16,188 nucleotides of DNA from an uncultured Candidatus Saccharibacteria bacterium (GCA_937876715.1 CALEGA010000074.1:1-16188); one strand, 5' to 3'; shown: positions 7,135 to 14,564, counted from the first letter of the stretch. Program-made: numbers and translations. The notes: a model not told the origin generated them from the sequence alone.

Positions 7135-8082
7135 TTATTTAAACTCCGTTATAATTTGTTGAACTTCCTCGAGAGCTTTAGCGCCGAAACCTTTAAGGTC
7201 TTTAAGTTGAGCGTCGGAAAGACCGACGAGTTGGCTCAAATTCTTAATACCGTTGTTGGTGAGGGCGTTAGCGGTGCGAGCGGAAAGACCGAGTTCCTCG
7301 ATTGGACGAGTGAGTTCGGATTCGTTTTCCGTGGTTTGGTTACCTGGAACAGGTGCGGACTCGACGGTCGTGCCACCAGCGAGAGCTTGGTATTGGTTGA
7401 CGAGAATCGCCGCAGCTTCCTCGAACGCTTCCTTTGGCGTAATAGTGCCGTCGGTGTCGATGGTGAGGGTGAGCTGTTGGAGATTAGTATCGCGACCAAC
7501 ACGAGTGTTCTCAACTTTGTAGCGGACGCGGAGAACTGGAGTGAAGACGGCATCGAGAGCAATCATATCGCTGTAGATGCGGTCTTTGCCAGATTCGTCG
7601 ATGGTGAGGTAACCGCGACCAGTCTCAATCATAAAGCGCATCTTAAGCGTGAACTTAGGATCGTCAATGTGGCAGATGACTTGGTTTGGGTTGCCGAGTT
7701 CGAGGTCAGCCGGAAGTTTGATGTCGGCGGCGGTGACGCGCTTGTCGCCGTCTTTTTCGCTCTGGTCAGAACCTTTGATTTCAAGAGTTGCCTCAACAGG
7801 AGAGTTGGTGTGGCACTTGAAACGGATGTTCTTGAGATTGAGCATAATATCGACGACATCTTCGCGAATCCCTGGAACTGCGGTGAATTCGTGGGACGCG
7901 CCCTCGATTGAGAACGAGGTGATGGCGGCGCCTTTGATGGAAGACAAGAGAACGCGGCGGAGAGAGTTGCCGAGAGTGTTGCCGTAGCCGTAGTAAAGCG
8001 GGCGGATTACAAACTCTGCACTGTTCTCACCGATTTCGTTGACTTCGGCAAGCTTTGCGTCGTTAATAGCTTTTGTTGTCAT
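7135..8082 (-). CDS. rpoA: DNA-directed RNA polymerase subunit alpha
   Basis: A 315-residue alpha subunit. The N-terminal dimerisation/assembly domain (about 1-230) contains YGYGNTLGNSLRRVLLSSI and the GRGYLT region that contacts beta and beta'. A flexible linker precedes the C-terminal domain (about 250-315) with IEELGLSARTANAL. In this block R269 and N272 correspond to the UP-element and activator-contacting Arg265 and Asn268 of E. coli, so upstream DNA contact is probably retained. The ATG has an AAGGAG ribosome binding site in the 17-nt gap after rpsD. Confidence 0.98.
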   Translation of the reverse strand: MTTKAINDAKLAEVNEIGENSAEFVIRPLYYGYGNTLGNSLRRVLLSSIKGAAITSFSIEGASHEFTAVPGIREDVVDIMLNLKNIRFKCHTNSPVEATLEIKGSDQSEKDGDKRVTAADIKLPADLELGNPNQVICHIDDPKFTLKMRFMIETGRGYLTIDESGKDRIYSDMIALDAVFTPVLRVRYKVENTRVGRDTNLQQLTLTIDTDGTITPKEAFEEAAAILVNQYQALAGGTTVESAPVPGNQTTENESELTRPIEELGLSARTANALTNNGIKNLSQLVGLSDAQLKDLKGFGAKALEEVQQIITEFK

Positions 8083-8099
8083 ATATTCTCTCCTTATCC

Positions 8100-8702
8100 T
8101 TAGCGTGAGTAGAACTCGACGATTAATTGTTCGTTAATGCCCACCTCAGCTTCTTCGCGCTTTGGTAAACCAGTAACTTCGATTTTAAGTTTTTTGGCAT
8201 CGGCTTTCAACCAAGAAAGAGGTTGAGTCATACCTTCGATAGACTTGAAATAATCGGACTTCTGGGATTTAGAACGGACTTCCAGTACATCGCCTGGTTT
8301 GAGGCGGATGGACGGAATGTTGATGCGTTTGCCGTTTAAGAGGAAGTGACCGTGAGAAACGAGTTGGCGAGCTTGGCGGCGAGTGGTCGCGAAGCCGGCG
8401 CGGTAAACGGCGTTGTCAGCACGGCGCTCGAGGAACTGGAGCAAGTTTTCACCAGTGAGGCCCTCAGCGCGGGTCGCTTCTTTCATAAGTTTGGCAAATT
8501 GCTTTTCGAGGACGCCGTACATACGGCGAACTTTTTGCTTTTCGCGAAGCTGGACGAGATAGAGGCTCTGAGAGCGGGAACGCATACCAGAATGTTCACC
8601 TGGGATGCCGCTCTTTTTTGCCATTACCTTAGCAGCTTTGGGTGCCAAGGCGTAGCTTTCGCGACGAGATTGTTTGACAATTGGAGAATTATCGCGAGCC
8701 AT
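8100..8702 (-). CDS. rpsD: 30S ribosomal protein S4 (uS4), zinc-free form
   Basis: A 200-residue uS4, the 16S-binding assembly initiator. The S4 RNA-binding domain is visible around residues 90-155 (FLERRADNAVYRAGFATTRR, then LVSHGHFLLNGKRINIPS). The N-terminus reads SPIVKQSRRES, with no cysteines where zinc-binding versions have C-x-x-C, so this is the C-minus type. The start codon overlaps the rpsK stop by one base (TAATG), indicating coupling. Confidence 0.98.
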   Translation of the reverse strand: MARDNSPIVKQSRRESYALAPKAAKVMAKKSGIPGEHSGMRSRSQSLYLVQLREKQKVRRMYGVLEKQFAKLMKEATRAEGLTGENLLQFLERRADNAVYRAGFATTRRQARQLVSHGHFLLNGKRINIPSIRLKPGDVLEVRSKSQKSDYFKSIEGMTQPLSWLKADAKKLKIEVTGLPKREEAEVGINEQLIVEFYSR

Positions 8703-9136
8703 TACGGTTTCCTTTCTCCCTTAGGTCGCACACCACCGTGAGCGATTGGGGTAATGTCAGTGATGCTGTTGATTTTGATGCCGAGAGCGGAGACGGCGCG
8801 GATGGCGCTGTCGCGACCAAGACCGATGCCTTTGACGAAAACGTCAACGCTGGACAGACCGTGGTCTTTCTTGGCGATTTCAAGAGCTTTTTCGGCAGCG
8901 ATTTGAGCGGCGTAAGCGGTGCCCTTTTTGGAACCGCGGAAGCCGTTGGCGCCGGCGGAAGAACTCGAGAGGACTTCGCCCTTGCCGTCGCTGACGCTGA
9001 TGATTGTGTTGTTAAAGGTGGCTTGGATGTGGACTTGTCCGGATTGGACAATTCTTTTGCCTTTTTTGCCAGCTTTTTTAGTAGTGGCTTGAGCTTCTGC
9101 CACAGGAGCTTCGTTTTTAATAACTTCTTCAGACAT
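8702..9136 (-). CDS. rpsK: 30S ribosomal protein S11 (uS11) with N-terminal extension
   Basis: A 144-residue uS11, a platform protein of the 30S subunit. The core begins near residue 30 (GQVHIQATFNNTIISVSD) and includes SSSSAGANGFRGSKKGTAYA and VKGIGLGRDSAIRAV. The first about 28 residues are an Ala/Lys/Glu extension. The C-terminus reads TPIAHGGVRPKGERKP, where most bacteria have P-H-N-G-C-R-P-P-K. The Asn that becomes isoaspartate in E. coli is thus replaced by Gly. The TAGGAG ribosome binding site overlaps the TAG stop of rpsM. Confidence 0.98.
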   Translation of the reverse strand: MSEEVIKNEAPVAEAQATTKKAGKKGKRIVQSGQVHIQATFNNTIISVSDGKGEVLSSSSAGANGFRGSKKGTAYAAQIAAEKALEIAKKDHGLSSVDVFVKGIGLGRDSAIRAVSALGIKINSITDITPIAHGGVRPKGERKP

Positions 9137-9145
9137 AGACTACTC

Positions 9146-9532
9146 CTAGGTTTTACTCGCTGCTTTTGGTTGAGCGCCGCCGACGGCGATTGCTTTACCC
9201 TTGCGAGTACGCGCATTCGTGCGGGTGCGTTGACCGTTCACCGGAAGACCGGCTTTGTGGCGCAAACCTTTGTAAGAGTTAATGTCTTTAAGACGTTTGA
9301 TATTGTTGGTCACGAGGCGTTTGAGATCACCTTCAACGGAATATTTGCTGGAAATAATGTCGTTGAGTTTTTGTTCTTCAGCCTCGGTGAGATCTTTCAC
9401 CCGAGTGGTAGGCTTTATTTTAGCCTCCGCAAGGATGGCTTTACTTGTTGTTAAACCGATGCCGTAGATGTAAGTCAGAGCGGTTTCGACTTGCTTCTCG
9501 GAGGGGATAACAACACTAGCAATTCGTGCCAT
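9146..9532 (-). CDS. rpsM: 30S ribosomal protein S13 (uS13)
   Basis: A 128-residue uS13, which contacts the P-site tRNA and the 50S bridge B1. Family blocks include ALTYIYGIGLTTSKAILAEA, the central VEGDLKRLVTNNIKRLKDI and the basic SYKGLRHKAGLPVNGQRTRT-NARTRKG region. The short tail differs from the usual K-K sequence. It is the only gene here ending in TAG, and that stop forms part of the next gene's ribosome binding site. It starts 2 nt after the rpmJ stop. Confidence 0.98.
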   Translation of the reverse strand: MARIASVVIPSEKQVETALTYIYGIGLTTSKAILAEAKIKPTTRVKDLTEAEEQKLNDIISSKYSVEGDLKRLVTNNIKRLKDINSYKGLRHKAGLPVNGQRTRTNARTRKGKAIAVGGAQPKAASKT

Positions 9533-9534
9533 AC

Positions 9535-9651
9535 TTAACCCTGCCTTTGTTTATTCTTAGGTTTTTTCTTGTTGATGACACGCAGAACGCCTTTGCGGCG
9601 GACGATAATGTCATCAGGGGAGATTTTTTTAACACTGGCGCGTACCTTCAT
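9535..9651 (-). CDS. rpmJ: 50S ribosomal protein L36 (bL36), zinc-free form
   Basis: A 38-residue bL36, found by reading the gap between infA and rpsM. It begins MKVRASVKKIS and ends KKPKNKQRQG, with the core VRRKGVLRVI, so the identity is clear. The four zinc ligands of the C-plus form are absent: Ser11 and Asp14 replace the first Cys pair, and Asn replaces the later Cys and His. It should therefore fold without zinc. A weak AAGGA site lies about 12 nt before the ATG. The position between infA and rpsM is canonical. Confidence 0.95.
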   Translation of the reverse strand: MKVRASVKKISPDDIIVRRKGVLRVINKKKPKNKQRQG

Positions 9652-9676
9652 AGTGTAAAAAATTCCTTGTTTAAGG

Positions 9677-9705
9677 TTTATATATGTAATTCTTAGCCTC
9701 GTGAA
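9677..9705 (-). promoter_or_regulatory. Possible internal promoter before rpmJ
   Basis: TTCACG (9700-9705), 17 nt, TATAAA (9677-9682). The -35 is poor and there is no TG-N, unlike the other promoters here. It could supplement the infA promoter for the downstream ribosomal genes. Confidence 0.35.
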
Positions 9706-9713
9706 AAGCTAAG

Positions 9714-9932
9714 TTAGCGGCGGAAGCTGATTCTACCCTTTGTAAGATCGTAAGGGGTTAACTCAACATCTACCGTATCACCAGGCACAAGGCGGATAAA
9801 GTTTTTGCGCATTTTACCGCTCATGTGCGCAATGATAATATGACCGTTCTCAAGCTCTACCCGAAATTGGGCATTAGGCAACGCCTCAACGACCTTGCCT
9901 GTGAGTTTAATCACTTCTTTTTGACTAGCCAT
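9714..9932 (-). CDS. infA: Translation initiation factor IF-1
   Basis: A 72-residue IF-1, exactly the usual length: a single S1-type OB fold with LTGKVVEALPNAQFRVEL, HIIIAHMSGKMRKNFIRL and GDTVDVELTPYDLTKGRI. It binds the 30S A site during initiation. It has its own strong promoter, and only 13 nt separate the -10 from the ATG, so the predicted leader is about 6 nt with no Shine-Dalgarno sequence. It starts the downstream rpmJ to rpsI block. adk and map, which normally precede it, are absent. Confidence 0.98.
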   Translation of the reverse strand: MASQKEVIKLTGKVVEALPNAQFRVELENGHIIIAHMSGKMRKNFIRLVPGDTVDVELTPYDLTKGRISFRR

Positions 9933-9945
9933 AAATTACCGAGCA

Positions 9946-9974
9946 ATTATATCAAAAAAATGTTATTTTTACAA
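9946..9974 (-). promoter_or_regulatory. Promoter of infA and downstream ribosomal genes
   Basis: TTGTAA (9969-9974), 17 nt, TATAAT (9946-9951), with TG-A before the -10. The predicted start of transcription is about 6 nt before the infA ATG. Confidence 0.85.
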
Positions 9975-9992
9975 GGGGATTTTTAAGGATTT

Positions 9993-10862
9993 TTATTTTT
10001 TGAGGACGGCGCGGACGAATTGGCGGGAGAGGTAAGTACCTTGGACTTGAGACCATTCGCCGATGCAGGAGATGAGGGTGATGGATTCGTTGTTGGGGAC
10101 GGGAGTGGAGAAAGCGACGTGCATATAATCGTTGGCTTCGGCGATGGGGATTTCTTTGTTGTCAACGACGGTGTAGGTGAATTTTTCGCCGTCGCCACGC
10201 TCGACGACGATTTCGTCGCCGTTATAAAGCTGGTTGATGTGCTTAAAGACGCCTTCGATGTTAGGCCCGCCGTTGTGCCCGTCGATGACAAGGACGCCAC
10301 CCTTGCCTGGTTTGCCGGATTGGTTGTACCAACCGACGTCGAAAATGTTGCGCGGGGTGTCGAGTTCGCCGGCGGCGTTGATACCCATAGAGAGGACGCG
10401 GGAATTGTAGATGCCGAGTTTTTCGATGGTGAGGTAGCGGGGGTGGTCAGCGGGAACGGAGTATTCGGCGCGCTGTTCCTCCGTGACTTCGGTTTCATCA
10501 ACCGGCTCTGCTTCGGTGACGGTTTCGACGGCGGCGCGAGGGCTGCCTTCCTTTTCCTTATAATAATTATATTCCCAGATTGCGGTGCGAGCGAAGAAGA
10601 AAGTGAGACAGAAGAGGATGAGTCCGAGGAAGATTTTGCTGATTAAAGTGCGGGAACCCTCGAGGTTGAGGTTGCGCTTGTCGGCGTTTAGCGCTTTGTC
10701 AGACGGGAGCTTAGGTTCGGTTTTGGGAGTTTTGGTTTTCGACTTAGACTCCGACTTTACTTCTGGTTTAGCTTTAACTTCCGGCTTTGGTTTAGCTTCG
10801 GATTTGGTTTTGGAAGATTGAGCTGGTTTTTTGGTTTTGGTTTCTTTGTTGTCTTGTTTCAT
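9993..10862 (-). CDS. Sortase, membrane-anchored, with long lysine/proline-rich N-terminal tail
   Basis: A 289-residue sortase, a cysteine transpeptidase that links surface proteins to the cell wall or to each other. I start it at ATG 10862, which has AAAGGG 5 nt upstream; a GTG at 10868 is the alternative. The N-terminal 70 residues are cytoplasmic and low-complexity (Lys, Pro, Glu, Ser, with repeated A-K-P/E-V-K units). A single membrane helix lies at about 73-93. The catalytic domain shows His196 in VIDGHNGG, Cys266 in TLISCIGEW and Arg280 in YLSRQFVR, the full sortase triad. The G-H-N-G-G-P...GVF layout resembles class E/F enzymes. It follows secY by 16 nt, so it is probably co-transcribed with the translocon. 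No LPXTG substrate is encoded in this window. Confidence 0.92.
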   Translation of the reverse strand: MKQDNKETKTKKPAQSSKTKSEAKPKPEVKAKPEVKSESKSKTKTPKTEPKLPSDKALNADKRNLNLEGSRTLISKIFLGLILFCLTFFFARTAIWEYNYYKEKEGSPRAAVETVTEAEPVDETEVTEEQRAEYSVPADHPRYLTIEKLGIYNSRVLSMGINAAGELDTPRNIFDVGWYNQSGKPGKGGVLVIDGHNGGPNIEGVFKHINQLYNGDEIVVERGDGEKFTYTVVDNKEIPIAEANDYMHVAFSTPVPNNESITLISCIGEWSQVQGTYLSRQFVRAVLKK

Positions 10863-10878
10863 TGCCACCCTTTCTTGA

Positions 10879-12369
10879 TTAGTTTTCTGCCGCTAAAGTT
10901 GCTTCGGCAGTTTTAGTTTTCTTAGTCTTTTTGGTGCGTTTTTTAGTTGGTTTGCCGTAGTCGTCGTAGGTGACCATGAGGGCGCGGGAGTCAATCGCGC
11001 GGAGGTTTTCGATTGAGATGGTGACAATGAGGAGGAGACCAGTGCCGGAGATGGAGAGACCGAGTGGAGCGCCGGTGGTGACGATGAAGATGTAGTCAGT
11101 GATGAACGGGAGCATCGCGACGAGACCGAGGGAGAGTGCGCCGAAAAGGTTGAGGCGCTTGACGATTTTTTCGAGGTATTCGGCGGTTTGGAGACCTGGG
11201 CGGACGCCCTCGATGAAGCCGCCTTGTTTTTGGAGGTTGTCGGCGATTTCCTTGGTGTTGAAGTTGACGCTAGTGTAGAAGTAGGTGAACATTACAATAA
11301 GGAGGAACATAGCGGCGGGATAGACGAACCATTGCCACGTCAAGCCGAGGGGGTAGAGGCTGGAGAAAGTTTGGGCATTCGGTGCGGTGAAGAGAGCGAC
11401 GAGCTTTTGTCCGAGGACGGAGTCGGCATTGCTGGAAAGAATGACTTGTCCGATTAAAGCGGGGAGGGAGAGGAAGGCGGTGGCAAAGATGACGGGGATG
11501 ACGCCGGCGGAGATGAGCTTCAAAGGTAAAATCGAGCGGATGTCACCGTAGGCGGAGTTGCCGTGGACGCGCTTAGCGTAGTTGATGGTGAGGATGCGCT
11601 GCGCTTCGTTGAGTTTAGTGAGGAAGTAGATGACGACGACAAGAGCGACGGCAAAGCCGAGGACGATCCAAAAGACCGTGGGATTGACGGGGAGGTTGAA
11701 CCAGCCGAAGAGGGAGAGCGTGCCGTTAGAAGTGTCGGTGAGACCAGCCCAGAGGGAGGCAAAAGTGGAGGGGAAAGTGGAGACGATGGATGCCAAGATG
11801 AGAGTGGACATACCGTTGCCGATTCCCTGTTCGGTCATAAGTTCGCCGAGCCACATAAGGAGAATCGAGCCGGCGACCATAGCAATAACGGCGATAACCC
11901 ATTCCATCGACGTCAGTTCAGGCGAGACGGCGGTGGCGGAGGAGAGGACGTTTTGATTCAGCATATAAATATAGGCGATGGACTGGACGATGGCGAGAGG
12001 GACAGTGAGCATACGCGTCCACTGGTTGATTTTTCTGCGACCGACTTCCCCGTCTTCGGAGATTTCTTCAAGAGACGGGACCGCCTTAGTTAAGAGCTGG
12101 ATGACGATGCTGGCGGTGATGTAAGGGGAGATGCCGACGAGGATGATGGAGAAGTTAGTAAGACCGCCACCGGAAATCATATTGAGGAACGAGCCGAAGT
12201 TGGAACTGTTGATTAAGTTGTGAACCGCGTCGCGGAAAGTGGTGACGTCACCGAGAGGGACGGGAATATGAGCGAGGAAGCGGTAAACGACAAGAATGCC
12301 AAGAATAATCAAGAATTTTTTTAGCATATCTTTGTTCTTTAGGGATTTGAAAATGGTTTTGAAATGCAT
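10879..12369 (-). CDS. secY: Protein translocase subunit SecY
   Basis: A 496-residue SecY, the channel of the Sec translocon in the membrane, with about ten membrane helices. Visible blocks are the first helix with VYRFLAHIPVPLG, the plug/TM2 region GGGLTNFSIILVGISPYITA, LGELMTEQGIGNGMSTLI, INYAKRVHGNSAYGD and FNTKEIADNLQKQGGFIEGV near the cytosolic loop. It is longer than the usual 430-440 residues because of longer outer loops and a lysine-rich C-terminal tail (KPTKKRTKKTKKTKT). I choose ATG 12369, with GAGG 6 nt upstream, rather than the upstream TTG at 12381. It has its own promoter embedded in the rplO terminator. Confidence 0.98.
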   Translation of the reverse strand: MHFKTIFKSLKNKDMLKKFLIILGILVVYRFLAHIPVPLGDVTTFRDAVHNLINSSNFGSFLNMISGGGLTNFSIILVGISPYITASIVIQLLTKAVPSLEEISEDGEVGRRKINQWTRMLTVPLAIVQSIAYIYMLNQNVLSSATAVSPELTSMEWVIAVIAMVAGSILLMWLGELMTEQGIGNGMSTLILASIVSTFPSTFASLWAGLTDTSNGTLSLFGWFNLPVNPTVFWIVLGFAVALVVVIYFLTKLNEAQRILTINYAKRVHGNSAYGDIRSILPLKLISAGVIPVIFATAFLSLPALIGQVILSSNADSVLGQKLVALFTAPNAQTFSSLYPLGLTWQWFVYPAAMFLLIVMFTYFYTSVNFNTKEIADNLQKQGGFIEGVRPGLQTAEYLEKIVKRLNLFGALSLGLVAMLPFITDYIFIVTTGAPLGLSISGTGLLLIVTISIENLRAIDSRALMVTYDDYGKPTKKRTKKTKKTKTAEATLAAEN

Positions 12370-12398
12370 CGTGAACCTCAACTAAATTTACTCTTATT

Positions 12399-12427
12399 AT
12401 CTTAGCATAAAAAAGCGAGCCGGTAAA
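12399..12427 (-). promoter_or_regulatory. Promoter of secY-sortase, inside the rplO terminator
   Basis: TTTACC (12422-12427), 17 nt, TAAGAT (12399-12404), with TG-C before the -10. The -35 lies in the terminator loop and the spacer covers its 3' arm and U-tract. The predicted leader is about 22 nt. Confidence 0.65.
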
Positions 12428-12440
12428 GACTCGCTTTTTT
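12409..12440 (-). terminator. Terminator between rplO and secY
   Basis: A perfect 11-bp stem (AAAAAAGCGAG with CTCGCTTTTTT) around a 10-nt loop, starting 2 nt after the rplO stop. A run of six T on the minus strand forms the 3' arm, as in an intrinsic terminator. It is nearly symmetrical. Confidence 0.8.
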
Positions 12441-12442
12441 AT

Positions 12443-12904
12443 TTATGCTTCTTTTTTAGTCCTCATTGGTACAGGGACTTTTTTGAAGTCGCCGCCAGCT
12501 TTTTTCAAAGCTTCGACGGCACTCTTGGAAGCGAATTGAGTCTCCAAAGTGATTTTGGATTTCAACTCACCACGAGAGATGACTTTAACTTTAACGTAAG
12601 GGCTAGAGATAAAGTTTTTCTCGGCGAGGACGAAGTTGTCAACGTTGCCTTTGAGCTCGTTCAAAGTGTCGGTATAGACGACTTCAGCCTTGTCGTGCAG
12701 GGTTTTGAAGCCTTTGAGCTTCGGGATTGCCTGCATAATGGCGCGTTGGCCGCCCATAAAGCCGGTTGGCATTTTGCGGTGACCAGTACGAGCCTTTTGA
12801 CCCTTAGTGCCGCGACCGGCGGTTTTGCCTTGACCGGCGGAGATGCCACGACCCTTGCGAGATGGGCGAGTGTTTTTGTTAACTTCGAGTTCGTTGTACT
12901 TCAT
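12443..12904 (-). CDS. rplO: 50S ribosomal protein L15 (uL15)
   Basis: A 153-residue uL15, a late-assembling 50S protein. The glycine-rich N-terminus (RKGRGISAGQGKTAGRGTKG, then GHRKMPTGFMGGQ) is diagnostic, and the C-terminal half carries VKVISRGELKSKIT and the helix AVEALKKAGG. It follows rpsE by 2 nt with a GAGGAG ribosome binding site inside the end of rpsE. The rpmD gene (L30), normally between rpsE and rplO, is missing, as reported generally for CPR bacteria. A terminator directly follows. Confidence 0.98.
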   Translation of the reverse strand: MKYNELEVNKNTRPSRKGRGISAGQGKTAGRGTKGQKARTGHRKMPTGFMGGQRAIMQAIPKLKGFKTLHDKAEVVYTDTLNELKGNVDNFVLAEKNFISSPYVKVKVISRGELKSKITLETQFASKSAVEALKKAGGDFKKVPVPMRTKKEA

Positions 12905-12906
12905 AG

Positions 12907-13662
12907 TTATTTCTCCTCTTTCTTCGTGGCTTTCTTGGCTACGGTTTTCTTAGGAGTGGCAGCTTTTTTGGTAGTAGCTTTCTTTGCCGGAGCTTTTTTG
13001 GTCTCAGCTTTTTTAGCTTCTACTTTCTTTTCTGCTTTTGGTTCTTGAGCCTTGGCAATGGTGGTAGTCCACTCTTTGCGTGGGGTTTGTTGGCGAAGAC
13101 CTTCGAGTACGGCGTAAGCGATGTTGACCTTGTTGGTCGAGCCGAGGCTCTTAGAAATCAAGTTCTTAACGCCGGTGAGACCGATAATCGAGCGGACGAC
13201 ACCGCCAGCGATAATACCGGTACCTGGAGCAGCCGGCTTCATAAGGACGTTAGCGCCGGTGACCTTGGTTTCGGTTTCGTGGCAGATGGTTTCACCGTCC
13301 ATATGGAAAGTGACCATATTTTTCTTAGCCTTAGTGGTGGCTTTTTGAACAGCGGAGGTGACGTCGTTACCTTTGGCGACGGCGACGCCGATTTTGTTCT
13401 TGTGGTTGCCAACGGCGACGAGGGCTTTGAAGCGCATACGGCGACCACCAGCGACGGTGCGGGAGACGCGATAAATGTGAATCGTGGTCTCGTCAAATTC
13501 TTTTGGAGCGTCGTTAGCGCGGACGCGGTCGCGGCGACCACGGCGATCCATACGACGACCAGAGATGTCGCGAGCTTGTTTCGTCGCGGCGGTTTTGTCG
13601 CTCATTTTGAGCGTGCCGCTCATATTGACGACTTTGGCTTTTTTGTCATTAGATTCGGGCAT
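12907..13662 (-). CDS. rpsE: 30S ribosomal protein S5 (uS5) with long N- and C-terminal extensions
   Basis: A 251-residue uS5, against about 165 in most bacteria. The conserved core spans about residues 56-195: the double-stranded RNA-binding part with TVAGGRRMRFKALVAVG and the second domain with PAAPGTGIIAGGVVRSI and the helix ending AVLEGLRQQTP. The first 55 residues are a basic Arg/Asp-rich extension, and residues 204-251 are a Lys/Ala/Thr tail resembling histone H1 tails. S5 lines the mRNA entry pore and supports decoding fidelity. The ATG has GGAG 8 nt upstream, and the gene follows rplR by 2 nt. Confidence 0.98.
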   Translation of the reverse strand: MPESNDKKAKVVNMSGTLKMSDKTAATKQARDISGRRMDRRGRRDRVRANDAPKEFDETTIHIYRVSRTVAGGRRMRFKALVAVGNHKNKIGVAVAKGNDVTSAVQKATTKAKKNMVTFHMDGETICHETETKVTGANVLMKPAAPGTGIIAGGVVRSIIGLTGVKNLISKSLGSTNKVNIAYAVLEGLRQQTPRKEWTTTIAKAQEPKAEKKVEAKKAETKKAPAKKATTKKAATPKKTVAKKATKKEEK

Positions 13663-13664
13663 AA

Positions 13665-13994
13665 TTAGAACTCCAATCCTTCTTTTCTGGCGGCGTCAGC
13701 GAGGGCGGACATACGACCAGCGTAAAGTTTTGAACCACGGTCGAACACAGCTTTTTTGATTTTGGCGGCTTTTGCCTTTTTGCCAATTTCTTCGCCAATT
13801 TTGGCGGCGAGTTCGGTCTTGGTGCCTTTAAGTTTGCTGCCAACGGTCGTGGCGTAAGCAAGGGTAGTTCCCTTGTCGTCGTCGATGAGTTGGGCGATGA
13901 TATGCTTGTTGGAAATGTTAACGCTTAAGCGCGGGCGCTCGGCGGTGCCGTGAATGTTAGCGCGGGTGCGGTTTGCGCGGAAAATAGCTTTCAT
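13665..13994 (-). CDS. rplR: 50S ribosomal protein L18 (uL18)
   Basis: A 109-residue uL18, which binds 5S rRNA. The start MKAIFRANRTRANIHGT is chosen because it begins 1 nt after the rplF stop and has an AGGAAAG site within the end of rplF; the frame stays open further upstream but would overlap rplF. Conserved blocks are ERPRLSVNISNKHIIAQLID, the internal TELAAKIGEEIG helix and FDRGSKLYAGRMSALADAAR. It lies between rplF and rpsE, the canonical spc order. Confidence 0.97.
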   Translation of the reverse strand: MKAIFRANRTRANIHGTAERPRLSVNISNKHIIAQLIDDDKGTTLAYATTVGSKLKGTKTELAAKIGEEIGKKAKAAKIKKAVFDRGSKLYAGRMSALADAARKEGLEF

Positions 13995-13995
13995 A

Positions 13996-14532
13996 TTATT
14001 TCTTTCCTGCCTTTCCTGCCTTGCGGAGGATTTGCTCGTCCACATATTTAATGCCTTTACCCTTGTATGGCTCGGGTTTCTTCAAAGCGCGGATTTCCGC
14101 AGCGACTTGACCGACTTTTTGTTTGTCGATGCCGGTGACAGTGATGTTCATCTTGTCAACTTTGAGTTCGACGCCATCGGGCGCAGTGTATTTAACGGGG
14201 TGAGAGAAGCCAAGTGCCATCTCAATTTGTTTGCCACCGCCTTGGAGACGGAAGCCGACGCCGTTGACTTCGAGTTCTTTCTTGAAGCCTTGGGTAACGC
14301 CGATTACTGCGTTGTTGAGGAGGGCGCGTTGGAGACCGTGCCAAGCGCGCGATTCTGGCTCGTCATTGACGCGGGTGACAACGATTTTGTCGCCTTCAAC
14401 AGCAGTTTTCGTATTTTGTTGAACCGGAACAGTGAGCGAACCCTTAGGTCCAGCGACGGTGATTTCCGTTTCGCCGACCGTAATTGTCACTCCTGCCGGA
14501 ATTTGGATAGGTTGTTTTCCGATACGACTCAT
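13996..14532 (-). CDS. rplF: 50S ribosomal protein L6 (uL6)
   Basis: A 178-residue uL6, usual length, with two repeated RNA-binding folds. Blocks are MSRIGKQPIQIPAGVTITV, ITVAGPKGSLTVPV, GVGFRLQGGGKQIEMALGFS, the repeat-two signature GIDKQKVGQVAAEIRALKKP and the terminal EPYKGKGIKYVDEQILRKAG. It is the first gene of this transcription unit, with its own promoter at 14565-14593 and an AAAGGA ribosome binding site. In most bacteria rpsH comes immediately before it; here luxS does, so the spc operon is split at this point. Confidence 0.98.
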   Translation of the reverse strand: MSRIGKQPIQIPAGVTITVGETEITVAGPKGSLTVPVQQNTKTAVEGDKIVVTRVNDEPESRAWHGLQRALLNNAVIGVTQGFKKELEVNGVGFRLQGGGKQIEMALGFSHPVKYTAPDGVELKVDKMNITVTGIDKQKVGQVAAEIRALKKPEPYKGKGIKYVDEQILRKAGKAGKK

Positions 14533-14564
14533 TTGTTTCCTTTAAGGTTAGTAATATCTGTCGC

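Noticed and set aside
7105..7911. A 268-codon plus-strand open frame opposite rpoA, and similar ones opposite rpsK and the sortase.
   Set aside because: Antisense shadows of highly conserved genes, without ribosome binding sites or recognisable products.
9692..9713. Hairpin CTTAGC/GCTAAG directly after the infA stop, a possible terminator or attenuator.
   Set aside because: Only 6 bp with a 10-nt loop and no T-run; it would also cut off the downstream ribosomal genes.
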